A stretch of 64,000 nucleotides of DNA from the NCBI RefSeq assembly GCF_030681155.1, contig NZ_JAUXXE010000019.1, positions 1 to 64,000 on the forward strand, read 5' to 3'. This stretch comes from Phenylobacterium sp. Lineage in GTDB: Bacteria; Pseudomonadota; Alphaproteobacteria; Caulobacterales; Caulobacteraceae. Below the pieces are notes generated by a model that was not told the DNA's origin, did no database searches, and was given only the letters and a program-made list of their open reading frames with translations. Of the stretch, positions 1 to 11,007 are shown one piece after another. Position 1 is the stretch's first letter, and each line of letters opens with the position of its first letter. The position numbers and the translations under genes are program-made.

Positions 1-725
1 CCAGCGAAGCCTATGGCCAGACCCTGGCCGGCGCTTCGAAGTCCCTCGCGGATATGGACGAGCCGGCGGACTTGAGGACCATGGTCGACAACCTCAGCGT
101 TGCGACCAAGCGGGTCCAACGCGAGAACAAGTCGCTCGAACAGCGGCTTTCGGAGTCCACCTCCGAGGTAGCGAAACTACGCGAGCACCTAGAGCAGGTT
201 CGGCGCGACGCCACGACTGACGGCCTGACCAACCTGGCCAACCGCAAGGCGTTCGACGAGGAATTGGCGCGAGCCTGCGCTGACGCCGAGGCCGACGGTT
301 TGAGTTTGACCCTGGCGGTCATCGACATCGACCACTTCAAGAACTTCAACGACACCTGGGGGCACCAGACCGGCGACCAGGTGATCCGCTATGTCGCCAG
401 CGTCATTGGCCGCGTCGGCGCCCCGCCGCGCTTCGCCGCGCGCTACGGCGGTGAGGAGTTCGCGCTGATTTTCCCGCGCGAAAGCGCCGAGATCGCGGCC
501 GTGGTGCTCGAGGAAATCCGCGAGGAAGTCTCCTCGCGCATGCTCAAGCGTCGCTCCACCAATGACGATCTGGGAGCCATCACCGTCTCAGCGGGCCTGG
601 CTGAGATGCGTCGTGGGGAAAGCGCTCACAGCTTGATGGAACGCTCTGACAGCGCGCTCTATGTCTCCAAGCGTTCGGGCCGCAATCGCGTGACCAGCGC
701 CGAGACGGTGCAGACCGCCGCCTGA
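1..725 (+). CDS. GGDEF-domain diguanylate cyclase (5' end outside window)
   Basis: Frame is open from the window start (SEAYGQTLAGASKSLADMDEP...). Contains RYGGEEFALIF active-site loop and DGLTNLANRKAFDEEL. Confidence 0.9.
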   Translation, partial: SEAYGQTLAGASKSLADMDEPADLRTMVDNLSVATKRVQRENKSLEQRLSESTSEVAKLREHLEQVRRDATTDGLTNLANRKAFDEELARACADAEADGLSLTLAVIDIDHFKNFNDTWGHQTGDQVIRYVASVIGRVGAPPRFAARYGGEEFALIFPRESAEIAAVVLEEIREEVSSRMLKRRSTNDDLGAITVSAGLAEMRRGESAHSLMERSDSALYVSKRSGRNRVTSAETVQTAA

Positions 726-800
726 CCCCGCTTTTGTCCTAGCCTGACGCCGGGGTATCCTCGTTTAGATCGTCCAAAGAGACGCACGAGGGAGCGAGCC

Positions 801-1601
801 ATGGCCTATTCCAAGATCAAGACGTCGGTGAACGACGGCATCGCCGTGGTGACCCTGAACGACACCGCCACACTGAACGCAGCTGGCCTCGACCTGATGG
901 CCGAGTTGCAGGACGCCTTCGAGGCCCTCAAGGGCGACGAGACGGTGCGGTGCGTGGTGCTGACCGGTGAAGGGCGCGGTTTCTGCTCAGGCGCGAACCT
1001 CTCCGGCCGCGGCGGACCGGGCGCCGAGGCGCCAGATCCCGAAGGCCCCGATGCTGGAGCTGCCCTGGAAACCATCTACAACCCCTTCGTCACCTCGCTC
1101 CGGGAATATCCGATCCCGATCGTCACGGCGGTCAATGGCGTAGCCGCGGGCGTCGGTTGCTCGCTGGCCCTGATGGGGGACATCATCGTCGCCGCCGAGA
1201 GCGCCTACTTCCTGCAAGCCTTCCGCCGGATCGGCCTGGTGCCGGATGGCGGCTCGACCTATTTGCTGCCCCGGCTGATCGGCAAGGCGCGCGCCATGGA
1301 GATGGCTCTGCTGGGCGACAAGATCCCGGCCAAGACGGCCCTCGAATGGGGCCTGGTCAACCGCTGCGTTCCCGACGACCAGTTGATGGCCACAGCAATG
1401 GAATTGGCCAAGGCGCTGGCCACCGGCCCCAAAGCGCTGGGCGCCATCCGCAAGCTGGTCTGGCAAAGCCTGGACGAGGAGTGGGCCGAGCAGCTTCACG
1501 CCGAGCGGGTCGCCCAGAAGCACGCCGGCCGCACGGAAGACAGCCGCGAAGGCATTCTCGCCTTCCTCCAGAAGCGCCCAGCGGCGTTTACGGGCCGCTA
1601 G
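801..1601 (+). CDS. enoyl-CoA hydratase/isomerase family protein (PaaG-like)
   Basis: Crotonase fold motifs: GEGRGFCSGANLSGRG, AVNGVAAGVGCSLALMGDIIVAAESAYF. Confidence 0.9.
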   Translation: MAYSKIKTSVNDGIAVVTLNDTATLNAAGLDLMAELQDAFEALKGDETVRCVVLTGEGRGFCSGANLSGRGGPGAEAPDPEGPDAGAALETIYNPFVTSLREYPIPIVTAVNGVAAGVGCSLALMGDIIVAAESAYFLQAFRRIGLVPDGGSTYLLPRLIGKARAMEMALLGDKIPAKTALEWGLVNRCVPDDQLMATAMELAKALATGPKALGAIRKLVWQSLDEEWAEQLHAERVAQKHAGRTEDSREGILAFLQKRPAAFTGR

Positions 1602-2782
1602 GCGCCGGCGCGGGCCCGCTCGCGCCGCACCCATATCGTCTCGGCGGCCGCCACCACGACCAGCACTGCCGAGATAAGGCCGCTCAAGACCACGGGCGTC
1701 ATTCTCATCGCGAGAGCCGCCAGGACCGCGAGGGCCAAAAGGCCCCCGAGATGTGCGCGCGGCAAGCGTCCCGTCGTGGCGCTTCGAAACAGCAGATCGC
1801 CCAGCAGGTAGAGCCCAGGCCCCACCAACAGGACAGCGGCGGTGCTGAGGTGCATATGACCGTGCGGATGGGCCAGGGTCAGCTCGTCCCCGACCGCGGT
1901 GACCACCACCCCGGCGATCAAGGGCAAGTGAATGTAGGTGTAGGCCAGCCGCGCCACCCGCCCGGGATCGCTTGAGGAGACAAACTGCGTGCTGGCGCGC
2001 TCGGCGGCGGCGTCGAAGTAGATCCACCACATCGCCACGCTGCCGACGAGGGCGGCCAGGAATGCGCCGATCACTCCAGCGCTGGGCTCCAGATTGGCCG
2101 CCGTCGCCCCCGTGACCAGGATCGACTCGCCCAGGGCGATGATGACGAACAGCGCGCACCGTTCGGCCATGTGCGCGCCCTCGACGTCCCAGTCGGCTGT
2201 CGTCGAACGGCCCAGGCCCGGCGTCCAGAAGCCCAGCGACGGCGCGGCGAAATCGATCAACATGGCGCACGCCCAAAGGGCCAGCCGTGCGCCCTCGTCC
2301 GCGAAGCCGCCGGCGATCCACAGCACGCCGGACCCGGCCAGCCAGGTCGTGATCCGCTTGAAATTCCGATAGTTGCCCTCGTTGTGGCCGCGCAGGGCCC
2401 ACATCACGAACAGCGAGCGCCCGACCTGCATGAAGACGTAGGCGCCGGCGAAGGCCAGGCCGCGGTCCTCGAACGCCCGAGGCAGCGAGGTCGAGAGCAT
2501 CAGGCCCCCAAGCATGAGGACCAAGAGCATCAACCGGACGGGCGTGCGGTCCGGCTCCAGCCAATTGGTGATCCAGCAAGTGTAGATCCATACCCACCAA
2601 ACCGCGAGGAACAGCAGGGCGGTTTGGATGGCGCCAAGCGGCGTTAGATGTTCAAGCAGCGAATGTGAGAGCTGGGTGATCGCGAAGACGAAGACGAGAT
2701 CGAAAAACAGCTCGATATAGGTGACACGATTATGCTCGTGCCCCGTGCGTTTCCGCTGCAGGTCCGCCCGCGCCCCGATCAT
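1598..2782 (-). CDS. low temperature requirement protein A (LtrA) family membrane protein
   Basis: N-terminal YIELFFDLVFVFAITQLSHSLLEH and multi-TM pattern typical of LtrA. Confidence 0.85.
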   Translation of the reverse strand: MIGARADLQRKRTGHEHNRVTYIELFFDLVFVFAITQLSHSLLEHLTPLGAIQTALLFLAVWWVWIYTCWITNWLEPDRTPVRLMLLVLMLGGLMLSTSLPRAFEDRGLAFAGAYVFMQVGRSLFVMWALRGHNEGNYRNFKRITTWLAGSGVLWIAGGFADEGARLALWACAMLIDFAAPSLGFWTPGLGRSTTADWDVEGAHMAERCALFVIIALGESILVTGATAANLEPSAGVIGAFLAALVGSVAMWWIYFDAAAERASTQFVSSSDPGRVARLAYTYIHLPLIAGVVVTAVGDELTLAHPHGHMHLSTAAVLLVGPGLYLLGDLLFRSATTGRLPRAHLGGLLALAVLAALAMRMTPVVLSGLISAVLVVVAAAETIWVRRERARAGA

Positions 2783-2874
2783 GCCCAGCCTCCGCTATCG
2801 CGTGACGCCAAGTCTAGGGAAGCGCGGCGCGCGCGCCAGCGGCGCGTTACAAACGTTGAGGCGACCGCAGCCGG

Positions 2875-3276
2875 CTAGGCGTCGTGGGCCTTGGCCGGCT
2901 CGATGGTGACGCTTTCACCGCAGCCGCAGGCGTCAGTCTCGTTCGGGTTCTGGAAGGTGAACTTCGACGACAGCTTGGTGGTCACATAATCGATTTCGGT
3001 GCCGATCAGGAACAGCACCGCCTTGGGCTCGATAAGGATGGTCACGCCCTTGTCCTCGACCACCTCGTCCAGGAGACCAGTGGTCTCAGCATATTCCAGA
3101 ATGTACTCCTGACCGGCGCAGCCGCTGTTCTTCACGCCCACCCGCAGGCCCGCATAGGGCTTCTCGGCCTTCTCCATGATCTCGCGAACACGGGCGGCCG
3201 CAGCGTCGGTCAGGGTGACGACTTTCGGCCGGGGGCGGCGGACGCGGGGCGCGGGCGTGAGGTTAAGGTCGGTCAT
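2875..3276 (-). CDS. sufA: Fe-S cluster assembly accessory protein, HesB/IscA/SufA family
   Basis: LRVGVKNSGCAGQEYILEY...DACGCGESV; last gene of the suf operon. Confidence 0.9.
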   Translation of the reverse strand: MTDLNLTPAPRVRRPRPKVVTLTDAAAARVREIMEKAEKPYAGLRVGVKNSGCAGQEYILEYAETTGLLDEVVEDKGVTILIEPKAVLFLIGTEIDYVTTKLSSKFTFQNPNETDACGCGESVTIEPAKAHDA

Positions 3277-3294
3277 GCTCAGCCTTATATGGTG

Positions 3295-3669
3295 TCAGAA
3301 CATGTTGAGTTGAAGCTTCGCCTCGTCGGACATCCGAGATGGATCCCACGGCGGGTCGAAGACCAGATCAACTTTCACTTCGCCGATCCCCGGAATTTCC
3401 TTCACCGCGTCCTGCACCCAGCCCGGCATCTCGCCGGCCACAGGGCAACCCGGGGCGGTCAGGGTCATATCGATGGCGACGTTCTTCTCGTCCGAAACAT
3501 CGACCTTGTAGATGAGGCCAAGCTCGTAGATGTCGACCGGGATTTCCGGGTCGAACACCGTCTTCAGCTTCTCGATCAGCTGATCCGTCAGAGCATCAAG
3601 CTCCGCCTGGCTCAGCGGAGTCGTGCTGGTCGGTTCGATGGCGGTCGCGTCATCCATAAGCATGCTCAA
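3295..3669 (-). CDS. sufT: SUF system Fe-S assembly protein, DUF59/MIP18 family (SufT-like)
   Basis: VFDPEIPVDIYELGLIYKVDV...MTLTAPGCPVAGEMPGWV; inside suf operon. Confidence 0.85.
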   Translation of the reverse strand: MSMLMDDATAIEPTSTTPLSQAELDALTDQLIEKLKTVFDPEIPVDIYELGLIYKVDVSDEKNVAIDMTLTAPGCPVAGEMPGWVQDAVKEIPGIGEVKVDLVFDPPWDPSRMSDEAKLQLNMF

Positions 3670-4880
3670 GCAAAAAAGGCCCGGGTGCGGTTCAGGGCGT
3701 CGACGAAGAAGTCGGCCTCCCCTTCCGTATTATATAGGGCGAAGGAAGCCCGAGCGGAGGATGTAACGCCGAAACGTCGCATCAGGGGCTCGGCACAATG
3801 GGTTCCGGCGCGAACCTCGACGCCGTAGCGGTCCAGGATCTGGGCCACGTCGTGAGCATGCGCTCCGTCGATGGTGAAGGACAAGATCGCGCCCTTGCCC
3901 GGCGCATCGCCCAGCACCCGCAGCCAGTTGGCGCCGCTCAGGCCCTCCCGGACCCGGGCGTAGATCTTCGCTTCGTGCGCAGCAATTGCCTCGCGGTCGA
4001 GGCCGTTCAGCCATTCAATGGCCGCGCCCAGCCCAATCGCCTCGATGATCGGCGGAGTGCCGGCTTCGAACCGGTGCGGCGGGTCGGCATAGGTGATCTT
4101 CTCGAGGCTGACCTCGCCGATCATCTCACCGCCGCCTTGATACGGCGGGAGGGCGGCGAGTTCGGCGGCCTTACCGTAGAGAACGCCGATACCCGTGGGG
4201 CCATAGAGCTTGTGGCCCGAGAAGACGTAGAAATCGACGTCCAGCGCCTTCACGTCCACCGGCATGTGGACAATGCCCTGGCACCCGTCCAGCAGCACCT
4301 TGGCCCCGGCGGCATGCGCCTGGGCGATGATCTCCGCGACCGGATTGATGGTGCCGAGCACATTGGACATGTGCGTCACCGCGACGACCTTGGTCCGCGC
4401 CGTCAGCAGCCCCGGCAAGGCCTCCATATCCAGGCGGCCGTCATCGAGTACGGGGATGAACTTCAGGACCACGCCGAGGCGCTCGCGCAGGAAGTGCCAC
4501 GGCACGATATTGGCGTGGTGCTCCATCTCGCTGAGCACGATCTCGTCGCCGGCCTTCAGACTGGCGCCGATCCCGGCCGCGACCAGGTTGATCGCCTCGG
4601 TTCCGCCCTTGGTGAAGACGATCTCGCCAAGCTCAGCGTTGATGAAGGTCGCGACCGACTTGCGGGCGGCCTCGTAGGCGTCGGTGGTCTCGTTAGCCAG
4701 GGTATGCAGGCCGCGGTGCACGTTGGCGTAGGAATGCTCCATGACCCTGGTCATGGCCTCGATCACCGCGCGCGGCTTCTGGGCCGATGCGCCGCTATCC
4801 AGATAGACCAGCGGCTTGCCATTGATCTGACGGCTGAGGATCGGAAAGTCGGCGCGGACCGCTTCGACGTCAAAGGCCAT
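3666..4880 (-). CDS. sufS: cysteine desulfurase SufS
   Basis: PLP lysine motif FSGHKLYGPTGIGVLYGK, RAGTHCAEPLMRRFGV. MAFDVEAVRADFPIL start chosen over upstream in-frame start at 4910. Confidence 0.93.
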   Translation of the reverse strand: MAFDVEAVRADFPILSRQINGKPLVYLDSGASAQKPRAVIEAMTRVMEHSYANVHRGLHTLANETTDAYEAARKSVATFINAELGEIVFTKGGTEAINLVAAGIGASLKAGDEIVLSEMEHHANIVPWHFLRERLGVVLKFIPVLDDGRLDMEALPGLLTARTKVVAVTHMSNVLGTINPVAEIIAQAHAAGAKVLLDGCQGIVHMPVDVKALDVDFYVFSGHKLYGPTGIGVLYGKAAELAALPPYQGGGEMIGEVSLEKITYADPPHRFEAGTPPIIEAIGLGAAIEWLNGLDREAIAAHEAKIYARVREGLSGANWLRVLGDAPGKGAILSFTIDGAHAHDVAQILDRYGVEVRAGTHCAEPLMRRFGVTSSARASFALYNTEGEADFFVDALNRTRAFFA

Positions 4881-4882
4881 GG

Positions 4883-5911
4883 TCAAAGCCCCAAGCCCTT
4901 GGCGGCCCAAGCCTTGGCCACCTCGCGTGCGCCGTCATGTTCGATCCGGTCGATGACCTCGCCGACAAACGCCTCGGTCAGCAGGCCTCTAGCGACGTCC
5001 TCGGGCATGCCGCGTTGCTGGGCGTAGAACAGCGCGTCCTCGTCGAAGGCGCCGATGGTGTTGCCGTGGGCGCATTGAACATCGTCGGCGAAGATCAGCA
5101 GTTCAGGCTTGGCGTCGATCTCGGCCTTGTCCGACAGGATCAGCGCATGGTGGCCCATCCGCGCGTCGGTGCGGTCGGCGCCCTCGGCCACGACGATCCG
5201 GCCCTGGAACACGCCGCGCGACTGGTCGCGCACCACGCCCTTGGTCAGCTGGCTGGTCGTCCCATCGACACCCTGGTGCTCGACCACGGTGGTCAGGTCC
5301 GCGTGACGCTTGTCGGCCAGCAGATAGGCCGCGTCTAGGCGAACGCTGGCGCCCGCGCCCGGATGAGCAACGCGAGTTTCGATACGTTGACGCCGCGCGC
5401 CGTCGGTCAGCACCGTCTGCGCCAGCTGAGCGCCCGCGCCGAGCGTCACATCAGCCGTCGAAACGCTGACCGCATTGACGCCGTCAGCGGCCAGAATGAT
5501 CCGCTCCAGGCGGCCGTTGGCGCCCACTGAGATCTTGAGATCCAGGTTGGCGACATAGTCGGCGTCATCGCCCTCGTAGCTTTCCAGCAGGATCAGGTTG
5601 GCGCCTTCCGCCAACTCGATCTGCGCGGTGGCGGAGTGCGATCCGCCGCCCAGCGCCGCAAAGTGAAGCGCCACGACATAGGGCGCCGCTGAAGCGCTGC
5701 GGATCACCACCGGATCGCTGGCGTTGACGACATGGATCGGCAGATTGGCGAGGCCTGCGAACGGCCCGACCGGCGCCTCGCCCACGAAGGGCTGCGACGG
5801 CGGCGGAAGAACGCGCAGCAGGCCGCGCAGGTCGGTCCACTTCCAGTCTTCGTCACGCTTGCTCGGCAGCAGGGTGACGTCGCTGGCCTTAAGGGCGGCG
5901 GCTAGGCTCAA
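4883..5911 (-). CDS. sufD: Fe-S cluster assembly protein SufD
   Basis: C-terminal CAHGNTIGAFDEDALFYAQQRGMPEDVARGLLTEAFVGEV typical of SufD; between sufC and sufS. Confidence 0.93.
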   Translation of the reverse strand: MSLAAALKASDVTLLPSKRDEDWKWTDLRGLLRVLPPPSQPFVGEAPVGPFAGLANLPIHVVNASDPVVIRSASAAPYVVALHFAALGGGSHSATAQIELAEGANLILLESYEGDDADYVANLDLKISVGANGRLERIILAADGVNAVSVSTADVTLGAGAQLAQTVLTDGARRQRIETRVAHPGAGASVRLDAAYLLADKRHADLTTVVEHQGVDGTTSQLTKGVVRDQSRGVFQGRIVVAEGADRTDARMGHHALILSDKAEIDAKPELLIFADDVQCAHGNTIGAFDEDALFYAQQRGMPEDVARGLLTEAFVGEVIDRIEHDGAREVAKAWAAKGLGL

Positions 5912-6654
5912 GCTGCCCTCGCGTACTTGTCGTACCCTTCGCGTTCCAATTCGTGCGCCAGTTCAGGGCCGCCGCTCTCGGCGATACGGCCGCCGGCCAA
6001 CACATGGACGCGGTCGGGTTTGATGTAGTCGAGCAGCCGCTGATAGTGGGTGATCACCAGCATCGCCCGGTCCGGGCTGCGCATCGCGTTCACGCCGTCG
6101 GCGACAATCTTCAGGGCGTCGATATCGAGGCCGGAATCTGTCTCGTCCAGGATCAGGAAGCGCGGCGAAAGCATCGCCATTTGAAAGATTTCCATCCGCT
6201 TCTTCTCACCGCCCGAGAAGCCGACGTTCAGCGCTCGCTTGAGCATTTCGAAATCGATCTTCAGTGAGGCGGCTGTCGTGCGGGCGAGCTTCAGGAACTC
6301 CGGCGCGGTGATCTCGGCCTCGCTCCGCGCCTTGCGCTGGGCGTTCATCGCGGTGCGGATGAAGGTCAGGGCCGGAACGCCTGGGATCTCCAGCGGATAT
6401 TGAAACGACAGGAAGACGCCGCGCGCGGCGCGTTCGCTCGGGTCGAGCGACAGCAGGTCTTCCCCGTCCAGCGTCGCGGTTCCCTCGGTCACTTCGTAGC
6501 CCTGGCGACCGGTCAGCACATAGGACAGCGTCGACTTGCCGGCCCCGTTCGGCCCCATGATCGCATGGACCTCCCCGGCCGGGACGTCGAGCGTCAGGCC
6601 CTTCAGGATCGGCTTGCCATCGATCTCAGCGTGCAGGTTGGAAATCGAAAGCAT
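5908..6654 (-). CDS. sufC: Fe-S cluster assembly ATPase SufC
   Basis: Walker A GPNGAGKST, signature FSGGEKKRMEI, LILDETDSGLDIDALK. Confidence 0.95.
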   Translation of the reverse strand: MLSISNLHAEIDGKPILKGLTLDVPAGEVHAIMGPNGAGKSTLSYVLTGRQGYEVTEGTATLDGEDLLSLDPSERAARGVFLSFQYPLEIPGVPALTFIRTAMNAQRKARSEAEITAPEFLKLARTTAASLKIDFEMLKRALNVGFSGGEKKRMEIFQMAMLSPRFLILDETDSGLDIDALKIVADGVNAMRSPDRAMLVITHYQRLLDYIKPDRVHVLAGGRIAESGGPELAHELEREGYDKYARAA

Positions 6655-7054
6655 CAGTTCGTCTCGTCGGCCAGATATTGCGCCATCACGTCGAGGGCTT
6701 CCTCGACCGTGTTCACCAACTTCGCCTTGCGCGGCGCGGCGGTGGGGGTGCTTGCGGTGCGTTTGTCGCCGGCCCGGACGTTGATGGTCCCGGCCTCGAA
6801 ATAGGCGTCGATCAGATAGTCATCGTGATGCAGGCTGACCGTGTAGCGGCGGATCTCCAGGGCTAGGCCCTTGTCCCGCAGGAAGGCCTCGTCCTCGCTG
6901 AGCGTGCTGTAAAGCTGCTCGGCGCGCGCCAGGTCTTCTTCCTGCTGCCGACGTTCGGCCTCCTCGCGGGCATGGCGGGCGGCGTCGCGGCGGGCATGCT
7001 CGGCTTCGAAGGCGCGGCGGAGGGACATCGTGCGGCTCTCAGGTGTTGCGAGGG

Positions 7055-7058
<4 letters not shown>
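6654..7058 (-). CDS. conserved hypothetical protein of the suf operon
   Basis: 134-aa ORF; ATGA overlap with sufB stop (7055-7058) and 1-nt stop/start overlap with sufC (6654). Charged N-terminal helix ([37 protein letters not shown]). Confidence 0.8.
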
Positions 7059-8524
<1,466 letters not shown>

Positions 8525-8536
8525 TACTCTAACTCC

Positions 8537-9670
8537 TCACGCCGCCGGCGCGCGGTGACGCGCGGCGTGACGGGAATGAACTTGTTCCCAGGCGGCGGCG
8601 AAGGCCGCCCAATCCTGCTCAGTGGTGGCCCAGCCGCCTGAAACGCGGATCGCGCAGCTGGCTAGGTCATCCAGGCCCATGGCGACGAGCACGTGGCTCG
8701 CCTTCACCTTGCCCGACGAACAGGCCGAGCCGGCGCTGACCATGATCCCGGCCAGATCCAGAGCCATCACCTGCAACTCCGCACCATAACCGGCGGCGGC
8801 GATGCATAGGGTGTTGGGCAGGCGCACGACGCTCTCGCCGATCACGACCGCCCCCTGCGCCTTGAGGCGCTGGGCGGCGGCGTCGCGCCAGCCGGCCTGA
8901 ATTTCCTTGTCGCGCAACGAGGCCATGGCCGCGGCGCCAAAGCCGGCGATCCCGGCGACATTCTCGGTTCCGGCCCGGCGCCCGCGCTCCTGCCCGCCGC
9001 CATGTTGGCGACGCACCATGGTGGCGCGGGGGCCAAAGGTCAGCGCCCCGACGCCCTGCGGCCCGCCCAGCTTGTGAGCCGAAACGACCAGGGTGTCCGC
9101 GCCTAAGGCGCGGCTGTCGGTGATGATCTTGCCCGCCGCCTGAATGGCGTCAACGTGCAGCCAGCCGTCAGCGGCGCGAACGATTTCAGAGGCTTCACGC
9201 ACCGGCTGAATGACGCCGGTCTCGTTGTTGGCAAGCATCAGGGCCAGGAAGGGCCGGCCGTCGGCGGCGTCCCAGTTCGCGAGCCGCGCGCTCAGCCATT
9301 CGAGATCGGCGACGCCATCGGCGGTCACCGGCAGATATTCCACCGCCGCACCGCTCGCCTTGGCGCTTTCCAGCACACTGTCGTGCTCAACGGCGCTGAC
9401 GATCAGGCGTTTGGAGCCGGTGGCGACAGCGCTCTCGATTGCCAGGGCGTTGGCTTCAGTGCCGCCTGACGTGAAGATCACGGTCGAGGCCGGGCCGCCG
9501 ACCAGGGCGGCGACCTCATTGCGGGCATGTTCGACGATCGCGCGGGCCGAACGCCCGGCCGCGTGCACCGACGACGGATTTCCGCCTACCGCGAAGGCGC
9601 GCGTCATCGCGTCGATCGCCTCGGGGCGGATCGGCGCGGTCGCGTTGTAGTCGAGATAGATGCTGCTCAT
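8537..9670 (-). CDS. cysteine desulfurase, NifS/IscS type
   Basis: SIYLDYNATAPIRPEA, VVSAHKLGGPQGVGAL, SAGSACSSGKVKASHVL. Confidence 0.92.
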   Translation of the reverse strand: MSSIYLDYNATAPIRPEAIDAMTRAFAVGGNPSSVHAAGRSARAIVEHARNEVAALVGGPASTVIFTSGGTEANALAIESAVATGSKRLIVSAVEHDSVLESAKASGAAVEYLPVTADGVADLEWLSARLANWDAADGRPFLALMLANNETGVIQPVREASEIVRAADGWLHVDAIQAAGKIITDSRALGADTLVVSAHKLGGPQGVGALTFGPRATMVRRQHGGGQERGRRAGTENVAGIAGFGAAAMASLRDKEIQAGWRDAAAQRLKAQGAVVIGESVVRLPNTLCIAAAGYGAELQVMALDLAGIMVSAGSACSSGKVKASHVLVAMGLDDLASCAIRVSGGWATTEQDWAAFAAAWEQVHSRHAARHRAPAA

Positions 9671-10113
9671 GCGGCCCTCGACTCCCGGTCGGACAAGCGT
9701 CCGCTGACCAGGTCCTCGAGCGACACCGAGGCGAGATAGGTTTCGAGCTGCCGACCCATCTCTTCCCAGAGGTCATGGGTCATGCAGCGCTCGCCCTTGA
9801 GCATGCAGCCCTTGCTCTTGCCGCACCGGGTGGCGCGCAGGGGCTCATCCACGGCCATGACGATGTCGGCGATATTGGTGTGCTCGGCCTCGCGGGCCAG
9901 CCGGTAACCGCCACCTGGGCCACGCAGGCTTTTGACCAGGCCGCGACGGCGCAGGCGGGCGAAAAGCTGTTCGAGGTAGGAGAGCGAAATCTGTTGGCGG
10001 GCGGCGATTTCAGCCAGGGTCACGGCGCGATCGCCCTCGGCCAGCGCGGCCTGACGGCGCGCAAGATCGGCCATGGCCATCACCGCATATCGTCCCTTGG
10101 TCGAAAGGCGCAT
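9667..10113 (-). CDS. iscR: Rrf2 family transcriptional regulator (IscR-like)
   Basis: MRLSTKGRYAVMAMADLAR; Fe-S ligand-like C-x5-C-x6-C-x2-H (CGKSKGCMLKGERCMTH); first gene of suf operon. Confidence 0.88.
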   Translation of the reverse strand: MRLSTKGRYAVMAMADLARRQAALAEGDRAVTLAEIAARQQISLSYLEQLFARLRRRGLVKSLRGPGGGYRLAREAEHTNIADIVMAVDEPLRATRCGKSKGCMLKGERCMTHDLWEEMGRQLETYLASVSLEDLVSGRLSDRESRAA

Positions 10114-10219
10114 GTCGCTCCGTATAACCTCAGTGCTTTTTTTCGAGCTTTTGGCACAGCCCGTATGTTACAGGCCCCGGCTTGCACGGGGCTTGTCGCC
10201 GGAACTGGCCGACGGTCGC

Positions 10220-10248
10220 GATCTAGGAAGACCAAGCGCGTTAGTCAA
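10220..10248 (-). promoter_or_regulatory. candidate sigma70-type promoter for iscR-suf operon
   Basis: Minus strand TTGACT (10248-10243), 17-nt spacer, TAGATC (10225-10220). -35 is good, -10 matches only partly. Confidence 0.3.
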
Positions 10249-10281
10249 GTATTAGACGCTACGCCTGCTGAGAGGAATAGC

Positions 10282-10932
10282 ATGCCAGAAGTGGTTCTGA
10301 CCGGTGCGGCCGGGCGGATTGAAGGCCGTTACACCCCGGGCAAGAGCGAGACGGCGCCCATCGCGCTGATCCTGCATCCGCACCCGAAGGCCGGCGGGCA
10401 GATGAACCACCCGGTGGCGGTGCAACTCTTCCACCTGTTCATGAAGCGTGGCTTCTCGACCCTGCGGTTCAACTTCCGCGGCGTCGGCCGCAGCCAGGGC
10501 GAGTTCGATTCCGGCATCGGCGAACTGGCCGACGCTGCCACAGCGCTCGATTGGCTGCAGACCAACAACCCCGCCGCCTCGCAATGCTGGGTCGCCGGCT
10601 ATTCATTCGGCGCCTGGATCGGCATGCAGCTTCTGATGCGCCGCCCTGAGACGGACGGTTTCATCTCGGTCTCGCCGCCGACCAATATGTACGACTTCAG
10701 CTTCCTGGCGCCTTGCCCGGCCTCTGGCCTGATCCTGCACGGCGGCGCCGACACCGTGGTTCCGCCCGTCGAGGTCGAGCGCGTCGTTTCCAAGCTGCGG
10801 ACCCAGAAGGGCATCGTCATCGACCACGAGGTCGTCGACGGCGCCACTCACTTCTGGGCTGAGCACCTGCCGGAAGTCGAACGCCGCGTCGGCAGCTATC
10901 TCGACAAGCGGATCGAAGCCGACCCGATCTGA
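10282..10932 (+). CDS. alpha/beta hydrolase
   Basis: ALILHPHPKAGGQMNHPVAVQLFHLFMKRGFSTLRFNFRGVGRSQG; GYSFGAWIGMQ nucleophile elbow. Start at MPEVVLTG chosen within a longer ORF. Confidence 0.85.
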   Translation: MPEVVLTGAAGRIEGRYTPGKSETAPIALILHPHPKAGGQMNHPVAVQLFHLFMKRGFSTLRFNFRGVGRSQGEFDSGIGELADAATALDWLQTNNPAASQCWVAGYSFGAWIGMQLLMRRPETDGFISVSPPTNMYDFSFLAPCPASGLILHGGADTVVPPVEVERVVSKLRTQKGIVIDHEVVDGATHFWAEHLPEVERRVGSYLDKRIEADPI

Positions 10933-10967
10933 TCTAGGAGCGACACCGCTCCTTCCCCACGGGGATC

Positions 10968-11003
10968 AAAGCCGAGGCCGGCCACCGCCAGCCTCGGCTT
11001 TTT
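10968..11003. terminator. bidirectional intrinsic terminator between convergent genes
   Basis: AAAGCCGAGGC-(12 nt)-GCCTCGGCTTTTT perfect hairpin with T-tract on + and A-tract for the - strand. Confidence 0.8.
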
Positions 11004-11007
11004 GCCG

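Noticed and set aside
987-2600. 537-aa minus-strand ORF spanning enoyl-CoA hydratase and ltrA
   Set aside because: Low-complexity R/G/A-rich product overlapping two genes with clear family motifs.
3798-5027. 409-aa plus-strand ORF opposite sufS
   Set aside because: Shadow ORF; SufS on the minus strand has all catalytic motifs.
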